NCBI GenBank assembly: GCA_902604905.1
Contig: CACLAN010000005.1
Coordinates: 1 to 51,572 of the forward strand
From: an uncultured Alphaproteobacteria bacterium
GTDB lineage: Bacteria > Pseudomonadota > Alphaproteobacteria > HIMB59 > GCA-002718135
Length of the DNA stretch: 51,572 bases
Direction of reading: 5' to 3'
Part shown: piece by piece, positions 25,466 through 34,627 of the stretch
Numbering within the stretch: the first letter of the stretch is position 1
Layout: each line of letters starts with the position of its first letter
The notes under the pieces: model-generated
Told to the model about the DNA's origin: nothing
Databases searched by the model: none
Seen by the model: the letters and a program-made list of their open reading frames with translations, nothing else
Translations under genes and position numbers: made by a program

Positions 25466-27292
25466 ATGAAAATACTCACTTTGATCTTTACGTTTACTCT
25501 AATTTTTCAACTAAAAGCACAAGCAAATACTAATACATCACATGCAATTGCAATGCATGGTGTGCCAAAATATTCAAACGATTTTGAAAATGTTGAATAC
25601 ATTAATCCAGATTCAATTAAAGGTGGTTCAATAGTAAGAAGTTCGATTGGAACCTATGACAGCTTCAATCCCTTTATTTTAAAAGGTACCTCAGCAGCTG
25701 GAATTGGAGCATTGTATGAAACATTAACAACAGGATCTAGCGATGAAGCATTTACGGAATACGGATTATTGGCAGAAACGATTGAATGGCCGGATGATAG
25801 ATCTTGGGTTTCATTTACATTGAGAAACGAAGCATATTGGCACGATGGGAAAAAAATTACAGCTGACGATGTTGTATGGACATTTAATACCCTAATGGAG
25901 AAAGGTCACCCATTTTATAAATACTACTATGGAGATGTAAAAGAAGTAATTAAACAGCAAGAAAATAAAGTGAGATTTAATTTTACAACAAACACGAATA
26001 AAGAATTAGTATTAATCGTTGGTCAATTACCCGTACTACCAAAACATTATTGGGAAAATAAAAACTTTGAAGAAACATCTCTAGAAATACCAATTGGAAG
26101 TGGTCCATATAAAATTAAATCATTTGATAGTGGAAGATCAATTACTTACGAATTAGATCAAAATTATTGGGGTTTTGGTGCATCAATACCAATTAAAATT
26201 GGTAAAGATAACTTCGGTACAATTAGATACGATTATTACAAAGACAGAGGTATTGAAAGAGAAGCTTTTAAATCTGGTGAGATTGATTTCTTCTCAGAAA
26301 ATTCATCAAAAGAATGGGCAACTGCGTATGATATAAACGCTGTGAATGAAGGCTTGATTAAAAAAGAATTAATAAGTCATGAAAATCCACAAGGGATGCA
26401 AGGTTTTGCATTCAATATAAGAAAAGATAAATTTAAAGATAGAAGAGTAAGAAAGGCTCTCTCTTATGCCTTTGATTTTGAATGGTCTAATAAAAATTTA
26501 TTCTTTGATGCATATAAAAGAACAGATAGCTTTTTTGAAAATTCAGAACTTGCTTCCTCTGGTCTTCCTTCAAAAGAAGAATTAAATTATTTAAATCCAT
26601 ATTTTGATGTATTGCCAAAAGAAATATTTACTGAGGAATATACAAATCCAGTTACAGATGGTTCCGGTTATATGAGGATGCAATTGCAAAAAGCTTCAAA
26701 GCTTTTAGAAGAATCTGGATGGGAATTAGTTGATGGTAAACTTCTACATTCTAGTACTAAAGAACCTTTTAAATTTGAAATCTTATTACGATCACCTGCT
26801 TTTGAGAGAATAGTTTTTCCATTTAAAGATAATCTTGAAAAATTAGGAGTAATTGCCGAAGTAAGAACAATTGATAGTGCACAATATCAAAAAAGAATGG
26901 AAACATTTGATTTTGATATGGTTGTGCAAACCTTTGGTCAATCTTTATCTCCAGGTAACGAGCAAAGAAATTTTTGGGGTTCTGATGCAGCAGATACTGA
27001 TGGCTCTAGAAATATTGTTGGTATAAAAAATTATGCTGTAGATGGATTAATTGAAAGTCTAATTAATGCTAGTGATAGAGAAGAATTAATTACCATAACC
27101 AAAGCTCTAGATCGTGTTCTTTTATGGAATTATTATGTTATTCCACAATGGCATATCTCCTCATACAGAGTTCTATATTGGGATTTTTTCGATCAACCAA
27201 AAATAAAACCAAAATATTCTTTAGGCTTCGATACATGGTGGATTAATCAGAATAAATTTGAAACAATCCAATCAAATAGGACATCAAACTAA
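25466..27292 (+). CDS. yejA: ABC transporter substrate-binding protein, YejA-like (peptide/microcin C type)
   Basis: 608-aa family 5 solute-binding protein. A signal peptide (MKILTLIFTFTLIFQLKAQA) is followed by HAIAMHGVPKYSNDFENVEY, a YejA-type start. The family segments GGSIVRSSIGTYDSFNPFIL, WVSFTLRNEAYWHDGKKIT and the lobe II motif RKDKFKDRRVRKALSYAFDFEW are present. It is first in a complete yejABEF set with short gaps, pointing to import of oligopeptides (YejABEF imports microcin C in E. coli). The 41-bp gap upstream is very AT-rich, and a promoter there is likely but not clear. Confidence 0.9.
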   Translation: MKILTLIFTFTLIFQLKAQANTNTSHAIAMHGVPKYSNDFENVEYINPDSIKGGSIVRSSIGTYDSFNPFILKGTSAAGIGALYETLTTGSSDEAFTEYGLLAETIEWPDDRSWVSFTLRNEAYWHDGKKITADDVVWTFNTLMEKGHPFYKYYYGDVKEVIKQQENKVRFNFTTNTNKELVLIVGQLPVLPKHYWENKNFEETSLEIPIGSGPYKIKSFDSGRSITYELDQNYWGFGASIPIKIGKDNFGTIRYDYYKDRGIEREAFKSGEIDFFSENSSKEWATAYDINAVNEGLIKKELISHENPQGMQGFAFNIRKDKFKDRRVRKALSYAFDFEWSNKNLFFDAYKRTDSFFENSELASSGLPSKEELNYLNPYFDVLPKEIFTEEYTNPVTDGSGYMRMQLQKASKLLEESGWELVDGKLLHSSTKEPFKFEILLRSPAFERIVFPFKDNLEKLGVIAEVRTIDSAQYQKRMETFDFDMVVQTFGQSLSPGNEQRNFWGSDAADTDGSRNIVGIKNYAVDGLIESLINASDREELITITKALDRVLLWNYYVIPQWHISSYRVLYWDFFDQPKIKPKYSLGFDTWWINQNKFETIQSNRTSN

Positions 27293-27331
27293 TTATTAAA
27301 GTTTATTAGAAATAATATAAAATAGCACAAT

Positions 27332-28435
27332 ATGGGTGCTTACTTAATAAAAAGACTTCTTTTAATTATCCCAACTCTATTTGGGATAATGGTTGTAAAT
27401 TTTGCAATCATTCAAATTGTTCCAGGAGGCCCAGTAGAACAGATGATTGCACAAATGACTGGTACAGCTGTTGAATCAACAGCTCGATTTTCTGGTGGTG
27501 GTGAGGGTGAAACTTTAGAGTTTAATCGAGATGATTCTACTTCAGTTAATGATAGTAAATATAGAGGAGCACAAGGTCTCGATCCAGATATTATAAAAGA
27601 AATAGAAAAGATGTATGGAATGGACAAACCGGCACATCAACGTTTCATGAAAATGTTAAAAGATTATTTAACTTTTGATTTTGGAGAAAGTTTTTTTAGA
27701 GATCAAAAAGTTACTTCTATCGTTTTAGATAAAATGCCAGTTTCAATATCACTTGGTTTATGGACAACTTTATTAGTATATTTAATATCTATTCCTCTCG
27801 GTATAAGAAAAGCGATAAAGGATGGATCAAAGTTTGATATAGTATCAAGTTCAATTGTAACAATTGGTTATGCAATACCAAATTTTTTATTTGCTGTAAT
27901 ACTAATCGTATTTTTTGCAGGAGGAAGATTTTATGATATTTTTCCTCTAAGAGGATTATTTTCTGAAAATTTTGATGAGTTAACATCATTTCAAAAAATA
28001 ATAGATTACTTCTGGCATTTAGCACTACCCTTAACTGCAATGCTTGTAAGCGGATTTGCTGGATTGACTTTTTTAACAAAAAATTCATTTCTTGATCAAG
28101 TAAATCAACAATATGTTATTACTGCACGATCTAAAGGTTTAACTGAAAGAAAGGTACTTTATGGTCATGTATTTAGAAATGCAATGTTAATAGTTATTGC
28201 TGGTTTTCCATCAGCATTTATTGGAATTCTTTTTTCAAGTTCTCTGTTCATTGAGGTTATTTTTTCTTTAGATGGTTTAGGTTTACTAGGATACGAAGCT
28301 GCTCTGACTAGAGATTATCCAGTTATATTTGCAACACTTTATTTTTTTTCACTACTAGGTTTGGTTATGGGAATAATTGGTGATTTTATGTACTCAGTTA
28401 TTGATCCACGTATAGATTTTGAATCAAGACAATGA
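27332..28435 (+). CDS. yejB: Peptide ABC transporter permease YejB
   Basis: 367-aa inner-membrane permease with an N-terminal helix (RLLLIIPTLFGIMVVNFAIIQ), a long periplasmic loop that is Gly/Ser-rich around residues 40-80, and five further predicted helices. The cytoplasmic EAA loop (ARSKGLTERKVLYGHVFRNA) docks with the ATPase. The long loop after helix 1 and the ending SVIDPRIDFESRQ are characteristic of YejB. It overlaps yejE by 4 bases (ATGA). Confidence 0.93.
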   Translation: MGAYLIKRLLLIIPTLFGIMVVNFAIIQIVPGGPVEQMIAQMTGTAVESTARFSGGGEGETLEFNRDDSTSVNDSKYRGAQGLDPDIIKEIEKMYGMDKPAHQRFMKMLKDYLTFDFGESFFRDQKVTSIVLDKMPVSISLGLWTTLLVYLISIPLGIRKAIKDGSKFDIVSSSIVTIGYAIPNFLFAVILIVFFAGGRFYDIFPLRGLFSENFDELTSFQKIIDYFWHLALPLTAMLVSGFAGLTFLTKNSFLDQVNQQYVITARSKGLTERKVLYGHVFRNAMLIVIAGFPSAFIGILFSSSLFIEVIFSLDGLGLLGYEAALTRDYPVIFATLYFFSLLGLVMGIIGDFMYSVIDPRIDFESRQ

Positions 28436-29460
28436 AAAAATTATCAAAATTAAATAAAAGAAGATTAAAAAATTTTAAGAACAATAAAAGAGGTTATTAT
28501 TCTTTTTGGATATTCAGCTTTTTATTTATTATTTCTTTGTTTGCTAATTTTGTTGCAAATGAAAAACCTTTATTAGTAAAATATAACTCAAACTTTTATT
28601 TTCCAATATTTTCTTTCTATTCTGAAACAACATTTGGGGGAGATTTTGAAACAGAGGCAGATTATAAAGACCCATATGTTAAAAACTTAATTGAAGAAAA
28701 TGGATGGATGATTCTGCCTATAATTCCATATTCTTATAATACTATAATAAGAGATTTATCCGCTCCAGCTCCTTCACCACCTTCAAATAAAAATTGGCTT
28801 GGTACTGATGATCAAGCAAGAGATGTGCTATCAAGATTAATTTATGGTTTCCGAATATCCGTATTATTTGGATTCACTTTAACATTTTTCTCAATGATTA
28901 TAGGAGTATCTGCAGGAGCAATACAGGGTTATTTTGGTGGAAAGACTGATTTATTCTTCCAAAGATTCATGGAAGTCTGGTCAGCCATTCCAACTTTGTA
29001 TGTCTTAATAATTTTAGCTAGTGTAATTCAACCAAATTTTTGGTGGCTTCTAGTTATATTACTACTTTTTAGTTGGATGGGTTATGTGGGTGTAGTAAGA
29101 GCAGAATTTTTAAGAGCACGGAATTTTGATTATATTAGAGCAGCAAAATCACTAGGTGTTTCAAATGCAAGAATAATGATTAGGCATATGCTACCAAATG
29201 CTACTATTGCTACTGTAACTTTTCTCCCATTCAGTTTAAGCGCATCTGTAACAGCTTTATCAGGTCTTGATTTTTTAGGTTTTGGGTTACCACCTGGATC
29301 AGCATCATTAGGAGAAATGGTAAATCAAGGAAGGAATAATTTACAAGCCCCATGGCTTGGTATTACAAGTTTTTTAACCTTAGGTTTGATGTTAGGCTTG
29401 TTAGTTTTTGTTGGTGAAGCAATTAGAGACTCTTTAGACCCCAGAAAGACCTTCAATTAA
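28432..29460 (+). CDS. yejE: Peptide ABC transporter permease YejE
   Basis: 342-aa second permease. The N-terminus is basic, followed by a membrane helix (YSFWIFSFLFIISLFANFV) and the periplasmic segment KNWLGTDDQARDVLSRLIYGF, which is typical of the DppC/YejE subgroup. Several more helices follow, with the EAA loop RAAKSLGVSNARIMIRHMLP. It ends ..SLDPRKTF, as family members do. It is coupled to yejB by ATGA and separated from yejF by one base. Confidence 0.93.
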   Translation: MKKLSKLNKRRLKNFKNNKRGYYSFWIFSFLFIISLFANFVANEKPLLVKYNSNFYFPIFSFYSETTFGGDFETEADYKDPYVKNLIEENGWMILPIIPYSYNTIIRDLSAPAPSPPSNKNWLGTDDQARDVLSRLIYGFRISVLFGFTLTFFSMIIGVSAGAIQGYFGGKTDLFFQRFMEVWSAIPTLYVLIILASVIQPNFWWLLVILLLFSWMGYVGVVRAEFLRARNFDYIRAAKSLGVSNARIMIRHMLPNATIATVTFLPFSLSASVTALSGLDFLGFGLPPGSASLGEMVNQGRNNLQAPWLGITSFLTLGLMLGLLVFVGEAIRDSLDPRKTFN

Positions 29461-29461
29461 A

Positions 29462-31039
29462 ATGGATAAAATAGTTTCAATAAAAAATCTCACAATTGAA
29501 TTTAATAGAAATATTGAAGTAGTAAAAAATATAAATCTAGATGTTATAAAAGGAAAAACTACTGCTATAGTAGGTGAATCGGGTTCTGGCAAAACTTTAT
29601 CTGCATTAAGTATTTTAAAACTACTTCCTAATGGTGCTGAAATAAAAAATGGTAATATATTTTTTAAAGATGTCAATTTATTAAAATTAAACAATAGTGA
29701 AATCCAAAAAATAAGAGGAAATAAAATATCTACAATTTTTCAAGAACCTATGACAAGCCTAAATCCCTTACACACAATTAATAAACAAATTGAGGAAATC
29801 ATTACAACTCACAATGTAATTAGCAAGACTGAAGCTGTGAAAAAAACTATAAATTTATTAAAAGAAGTGGGACTAGGTAACATTGCATCAAGACCTAAAA
29901 TATATCCTTATGAATTATCAGGTGGACAGAGACAAAGAGCTATGATCGCAATGAGCATTGCAAATAACCCTGAAGTTCTTATTGCTGATGAACCAACAAC
30001 AGCATTAGATGTTACAATTCAATTACAAATTTTAGAATTACTAAAAAATATACAATCAAGACTAGGGATGTCATTAGTTTTTATAAGCCACGATTTATCA
30101 GTGGTAAAAAAATTATCAGATTATATTTACGTAATGAAGAATGGTAAAATTATCGAATTTGGCTCAAATGATGAAATATTTAATAATCCAAAAAATGGGT
30201 ATACAAAAGAATTAGTATCTTATCAGAGCAATATAAAAGAGAGTAAAAGTTTTGACTCAGATTCGATCTTAAAAGTTGATGATTTAGATGTATGGTACCC
30301 AATTAAGAAAGGTTTTCTTAAAAGAACAGTTGACTATGTAAAAGCAATTAAAAGTGTAAGTTTTGATTTAAAAATGGGTGAAAGCATTGGTATTGTTGGA
30401 GAATCAGGTTCTGGAAAAACATCTCTTATATTAGCAATTTTAAATTTAATTGAATCAAAAGGAAAAATAAAAATAAGTAATAAAGAACTTGGTCAATTAA
30501 ATAAAAAAGATATGTTAAAATTGAGAAAGGAAATACAGATTGTGTTTCAAGATCCATTCTCTTCATTAAGTCCAAGAATGAATATAGAAGATATTATTTC
30601 TGAAGGCTTGTTAATTCATTATCCAAAAATAAATAAAAAAGTGAAAGAAGAAAAAATTAAAAAAATATTAGATAAAGTTGGTTTAGATTATAAAAATACA
30701 ATCGAAAAATATCCACATGAATTTTCAGGTGGTCAACGTCAAAGAATTGCAATTGCAAGAGCTCTAATTCTGGAGCCAAAAATTTTAATTTTAGATGAAC
30801 CTACATCAGCCTTAGATGTTACAATTCAGCATCAAATAATAAATCTTCTAAATAAACTGCAGAAACAACTTCAGCTTAGTTACATATTTATAAGTCATGA
30901 TATGACAGTCATCAAAGCAATAGCAGACAGGGTAATTGTATTAAAAGACGGATTAATTGTAGAAGAAAATATTAGTAGAAATATCTTTAATTCTCCTAAA
31001 TCTGAGTATACTAAAAAACTTATTTCTTCTGTTGTTTAG
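29462..31039 (+). CDS. yejF: Peptide ABC transporter ATP-binding protein YejF (duplicated ATPase)
   Basis: 525-aa protein with two ABC ATPase domains in one chain, as in YejF. Domain 1 has GESGSGKTLSA (about 36-46), a Q-loop STIFQEPMTSLNP, the signature LSGGQRQRAMIAMS and IADEPTTALD. Domain 2 has GESGSGKTSLI (about 313), VFQDPFSSLSPR, FSGGQRQRIAIARA and LDEPTSALD. Both sites keep Walker and signature residues, so both should hydrolyse ATP. It completes the yejABEF operon. Its TAG directly abuts the ATG of the next gene. Confidence 0.94.
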   Translation: MDKIVSIKNLTIEFNRNIEVVKNINLDVIKGKTTAIVGESGSGKTLSALSILKLLPNGAEIKNGNIFFKDVNLLKLNNSEIQKIRGNKISTIFQEPMTSLNPLHTINKQIEEIITTHNVISKTEAVKKTINLLKEVGLGNIASRPKIYPYELSGGQRQRAMIAMSIANNPEVLIADEPTTALDVTIQLQILELLKNIQSRLGMSLVFISHDLSVVKKLSDYIYVMKNGKIIEFGSNDEIFNNPKNGYTKELVSYQSNIKESKSFDSDSILKVDDLDVWYPIKKGFLKRTVDYVKAIKSVSFDLKMGESIGIVGESGSGKTSLILAILNLIESKGKIKISNKELGQLNKKDMLKLRKEIQIVFQDPFSSLSPRMNIEDIISEGLLIHYPKINKKVKEEKIKKILDKVGLDYKNTIEKYPHEFSGGQRQRIAIARALILEPKILILDEPTSALDVTIQHQIINLLNKLQKQLQLSYIFISHDMTVIKAIADRVIVLKDGLIVEENISRNIFNSPKSEYTKKLISSVV

Positions 31040-33025
31040 ATGAGTTCCCTAGAGCCCTCAGAAATTAAAGTAAAAAAATTAATATCATTATTTAATAAAA
31101 AAAAATTTGATGAACTTTTGCAATTATCAAATAAATTATTGGATGAATTTCCAAATTCTATTCTTCTTCAAAATATACAAGGTGTAGTTCACACAGAACT
31201 TGAAAATTATAAATTAGCAAAAAATCTGTTTATCAAAGTAGTAAATCTAAACCCTAAATATACTGATGGTTATTATAATTTAGCAAATATTTTCAACAAA
31301 TTAGATGAAAAAGAGAAAGCAATAGAAAATTATAATAAGGTCATAGAACTAGACAATAATTATTTTAAAGCTCACAATAACCTAGGAAATATATATAAAA
31401 AGAAAGGTTTAAATAAAAAAGCTATTGAATGCTATTTATCAACTTTAGAAATTAATTCAAATTATAAAGTTGCGTATTATAACTTAGCTGGTGTACTTCA
31501 ATTTTACATATTAGATATAGAGTATAAAAATATTAATAAATATCTTTTATATCTTTTAAGAGAAAAAAATATTGTTAGGCCAAATTCTATTGCCCCTAAT
31601 GTTTTAAAAAGTTTATTTGTAAATACAGATCTAAAAAAAAATTTATCTTTAATTAAGTATAAAATAACTAATGAAGATTTTAATTATGTTTTAGAAAATT
31701 TACAGAAGAACTCTCTTCTAATGCAGTTTATGAAAGTCTGTCCTATTTCTGATTATTATATTGAAAAAAATTTTGTAAATATAAGAAAAGAAATTTTAAA
31801 CAAGACATACGAAACAGATATTGATAAAACTCATATGAATTTTTTAATTTCTTTATCTATGCAATGTTTTCTTAATGAGTACATATATGATCAATCAAAA
31901 GATGAAATAGAAAAAATTAAAAAAATTGATGGAAGAATTAATAATAATTTAAGAGAAAATAAAAAAATTAGTGATTTAGACATTTTGTGCCTATCGTGTT
32001 ATGAGCCTTTAACTAATTTTAGCTGGTCAAATAAAATAAATTTTTCAGATAATTTAAAAGAAATATTTGAATTACATCTAAATCAAAGTGAAATTGAAAA
32101 TCATATATCTAAATCAATTAAATCTATATCGAAAGTAGAGGATCATATTTCAATTAAGGTAAAAAAACAATATGAGGAAAACCCATATCCTAGATGGGAA
32201 AATCTTGGATTAAGTATTGAACCTAGAAATATTAAAGATGTAATAAATGATAGCAATTTGAATTTAGATCTAAAAAAAATAACAAACTCTGAAAGTCCTG
32301 AAATTCTAATTGCCGGGTGTGGCACTGGTCAGCATGCCATCACAACTGCTTCAAAATATAAAAAATCTAAAGTACTTGCTCTAGATTTAAGTTTTAAAAG
32401 TTTATCTTACGCAAAAAGAAAGGCGAATGAACTTCAAATTAATAATATTGATTTTATTCAAGGGGATATTTTAGATTTAGAATCAATAGATAGAAAGTTT
32501 GATATAATTGAATCAGTTGGTGTTCTTCATCATATGGATAATCCATTTAAAGGATGGAAAATATTAACATCATGTTTGAATAATGATTCTTTAATGCTTA
32601 TTGGATTGTATAGTGAAACGGCGAGACAACATATAAAAGAAATTAAAAATAAGATTAATAAACTAAAACTTCAATCTAATTCTAAAAACATCATTAAATT
32701 CAGAAAAGATTTAATTGAAAATAATGATGATCATTGGAATTATATTAAATCAAGTCCTGATTTTTATACAATTAGTGGCCTAAGAGATTTGTTGTTTCAT
32801 GTTCAAGAACATAGATTTACAATAAGTAAAATAAAAGAGTATTTAGATAAATTAGGATTAATTTTTTTAGGATTTGAAGATCAATTAGTCAAAGAAAATT
32901 TTAAAAAAAAATATAGTAAAAACATTGATTTATATAATCTTGATAAGTGGGAAGAATACGAAAAAAATAATCCAAGAATCTTTGCAGGTATGTATCAGTT
33001 TTGGTGTATGAAAAATAATTTTTAA
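31040..33025 (+). CDS. TPR protein fused to a class I SAM-dependent methyltransferase
   Basis: 661-aa two-part protein. Residues about 10-160 form TPR helices (repeats around KYTDGYYNLANIFNKLDEKE and FKAHNNLGNIYKKKGLNKKA), followed by a helical middle region. A KKQYEENPYPRW motif lies near 375-386. A Rossmann methyltransferase core has ILIAGCGTGQHA (about 422-433), the acidic strand end VLALDLS, FIQGDILDL and ESVGVLHHMDNPF. TPRs usually hold a protein or glycan partner; the substrate is unknown. It follows yejF with no gap, so it is co-transcribed, but a role in peptide uptake is not implied. Its TAA overlaps an ATG of a decayed gene downstream. Confidence 0.85.
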   Translation: MSSLEPSEIKVKKLISLFNKKKFDELLQLSNKLLDEFPNSILLQNIQGVVHTELENYKLAKNLFIKVVNLNPKYTDGYYNLANIFNKLDEKEKAIENYNKVIELDNNYFKAHNNLGNIYKKKGLNKKAIECYLSTLEINSNYKVAYYNLAGVLQFYILDIEYKNINKYLLYLLREKNIVRPNSIAPNVLKSLFVNTDLKKNLSLIKYKITNEDFNYVLENLQKNSLLMQFMKVCPISDYYIEKNFVNIRKEILNKTYETDIDKTHMNFLISLSMQCFLNEYIYDQSKDEIEKIKKIDGRINNNLRENKKISDLDILCLSCYEPLTNFSWSNKINFSDNLKEIFELHLNQSEIENHISKSIKSISKVEDHISIKVKKQYEENPYPRWENLGLSIEPRNIKDVINDSNLNLDLKKITNSESPEILIAGCGTGQHAITTASKYKKSKVLALDLSFKSLSYAKRKANELQINNIDFIQGDILDLESIDRKFDIIESVGVLHHMDNPFKGWKILTSCLNNDSLMLIGLYSETARQHIKEIKNKINKLKLQSNSKNIIKFRKDLIENNDDHWNYIKSSPDFYTISGLRDLLFHVQEHRFTISKIKEYLDKLGLIFLGFEDQLVKENFKKKYSKNIDLYNLDKWEEYEKNNPRIFAGMYQFWCMKNNF

Positions 33026-33195
33026 TGAAGAAGATAAACTTCGTAAACCTCTGTATTGCTTTGATCTTAAAGATTTATGTGGTTCAAGTTCGAGATTAAA
33101 CTTTATAAAAAAATATAAAAAAAAATAAATATTTATTTATAATTTCAGATCAAAAAGAATGTGCTTCTATAATTGATGAATATTTGTGGTACTGA
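33025..33195 (+). pseudogene. holC: Probable decayed holC (DNA polymerase III subunit chi)
   Basis: An ATG overlaps the previous stop (TAATG), a coupling typical of genuine genes here, and opens MKKINFVNL. The same frame has TAA at 33097 and 33106. It then reads LFIISDQKE followed by IIDEYLWY and stops at TGA 33193-33195. HolC proteins start with a similar short strand and contain a strand like vlIisD followed by lDeyLWtY and then SFLPHG; that last part is missing here. The N-terminal and C-terminal matches are in one frame with broken sequence between. The assignment rests on a short motif match, so it is tentative. The remnant ends 8 bases before the tRNA-Ser gene end. Confidence 0.42.
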
Positions 33196-33202
33196 TTAAA
33201 AT

Positions 33203-33292
33203 TGGCGGAGAGAGAGGGATTCGAACCCTCGGTAGTATTGCTACTACACACGCTTTCCAAGCGTGCTGATTAAACCACTCTCACATCTCTCC
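33203..33292 (-). tRNA. tRNA-Ser(GGA)
   Basis: On the minus strand a complete class II tRNA runs from GGAGAGA at 33292 to an encoded CCA at 33203-33205. The 7-bp acceptor stem pairs with TCTCTCC, the anticodon loop is TTGGAAA (anticodon GGA at 33256-33258) on a 5-bp stem CACGC/GCGTG, the long variable arm is GTAGTA-GCAA-TACTAC, and the T-arm is GAGGGTTCGAATCCCTC. It closely matches bacterial tRNA-Ser GGA. It stands alone with AT-rich DNA on both sides (33293-33391 upstream holds only a weak possible promoter). Confidence 0.97.
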
Positions 33293-33391
33293 AAAAAAAT
33301 ATTTTGATTTACCACAATATATTTTTAGTTAACAGTAATTAATCTTTTCAAATATATGGTATCACTTTGCTAAATTTGAAGTAATTTTACT

Positions 33392-34627
33392 TCATTTTCT
33401 TAATTTATATTTATTATGAAGTGTGTGATAAAAGAAACAATCTTTTATTTTATGGTTATTTTCACTATAATTATCAATTATTTTTGCTTTAAAATATTTT
33501 TTAGTGAAAATGAAAGCTATATACAAAACAATTTGGTCGATATGCCATCTAATTTTTTTATAATTAAAGATATAATAAATATATTTTTTATAAAATTTTA
33601 AAAATATTTTTGAACTAATAGTGTTATTGAACATAGTTTGATGTGCAGAAATTGTTAGATGAAAATATCTGTTTGTTTTTTTGATAGATATTGTGATGTC
33701 AATGTTTCTATTTAAAGCTATGTAGTCAGCCAAGTTTTTGTTTATTATTGTATCTGCATCAAAAACTAGAAGTGTTTTTGAAAATTTTTCCATTAAATCA
33801 TTAGCTAAAATAAATCGCCTTGCAGTATAGAATGCTTTGAGTTCACCCTTGTCTAAATTTAGATTATTACTATTTTCGATGTAAATAGATATATTTTCCA
33901 AATTTAGATTTTTGATTTTTTTATAAATTATCTCAAATTCATCTTTATTTATGTCATTTATAAGTATTGATAATAAATAATTAGATGAAGTCTCTTTTAA
34001 AGACTCTGCAAAAGGAATAATTTCTTTTTGAAAGATTTCAAAATTACCCATAACAATAACTACATAATCAAAATTTGAAGTAATTTTCTCTTCATGAAAG
34101 GTAATATTATGATTTACATCTAATTCACTATTTAATATTTGGTCAAAAAACTTCTTATCAAGAAAAAAAATATCAAAAAACTTTAAAAAACTAACATTGG
34201 CAGATTGAATTTTTTTAAGTAAACTTTCTGCTTCTTTGAAGTTTTCTGTTTCTAATAAATAATGAAAATATTCAAATTGAGTATGTATAAAATTAAGATG
34301 GACTAAATTAGTATTTGAATAAAATTGATAAAAATCAGAAAATTTTTCGAACTCTCTTAGAAGTTTAAGTTTTAAATAAACTAATTCTGTTAAAATTTTA
34401 CTTTCATTATTCTTTTTAAAACCAATATCAATTAAATTAGATATTATTTTAAATTTAAAATTTGTTTTATTTAATTTTTGGTAAACAATATCTACTAGAC
34501 GAGGAATAATTTGATGTAAATTATGTTCTCTATAAATTAATTTATATATCGAGTAGGATTTTATATAATTTTTGTTTCTATAAGCTTCATCAGCGACTAA
34601 AAGATCTTGAGATAATTTACTTTTCAA
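33392..34627 (-). CDS. TPR-like protein with a glycosyltransferase-type (DxD) domain
   Basis: 411-aa protein I cannot place in a named family. The N-terminal about 170 residues are helical and TPR-like (SYSIYKLIYREHNLHQIIPRL and similar). The C-terminal half begins NFDYVVIVMGNFEIF and contains TLLVFDADTIINKNL with DAD at about 288-290. This resembles the metal-binding DxD of GT-A nucleotide-sugar transferases, followed by HLTISAHQTMFNN. A glycan-modifying role is inferred. The start is a TTG directly after the lepA stop (TAATTG), so it is translated from the lepA transcript. The base composition is even more A/T- and Lys/Asn-rich than its neighbours. A short AT-rich hairpin (33378-33393) overlaps its stop but lacks a T-tail. 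Confidence 0.6.
   Translation of the reverse strand: MKSKLSQDLLVADEAYRNKNYIKSYSIYKLIYREHNLHQIIPRLVDIVYQKLNKTNFKFKIISNLIDIGFKKNNESKILTELVYLKLKLLREFEKFSDFYQFYSNTNLVHLNFIHTQFEYFHYLLETENFKEAESLLKKIQSANVSFLKFFDIFFLDKKFFDQILNSELDVNHNITFHEEKITSNFDYVVIVMGNFEIFQKEIIPFAESLKETSSNYLLSILINDINKDEFEIIYKKIKNLNLENISIYIENSNNLNLDKGELKAFYTARRFILANDLMEKFSKTLLVFDADTIINKNLADYIALNRNIDITISIKKTNRYFHLTISAHQTMFNNTISSKIFLKFYKKYIYYIFNYKKIRWHIDQIVLYIAFIFTKKYFKAKIIDNYSENNHKIKDCFFYHTLHNKYKLRK

Noticed and set aside
33378..33393. GAAGTAA/TTACTTC hairpin as a terminator for the lepA operon
   Set aside because: On the minus strand there is no T-run after the stem and it overlaps the stop codon; it is composed of A/T-rich pairs that are common by chance here.
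33416..33601. A plus-strand 61-codon hydrophobic frame
   Set aside because: It is antisense to the 411-aa gene and its hydrophobicity reflects the AT-rich complement of Lys/Asn codons.
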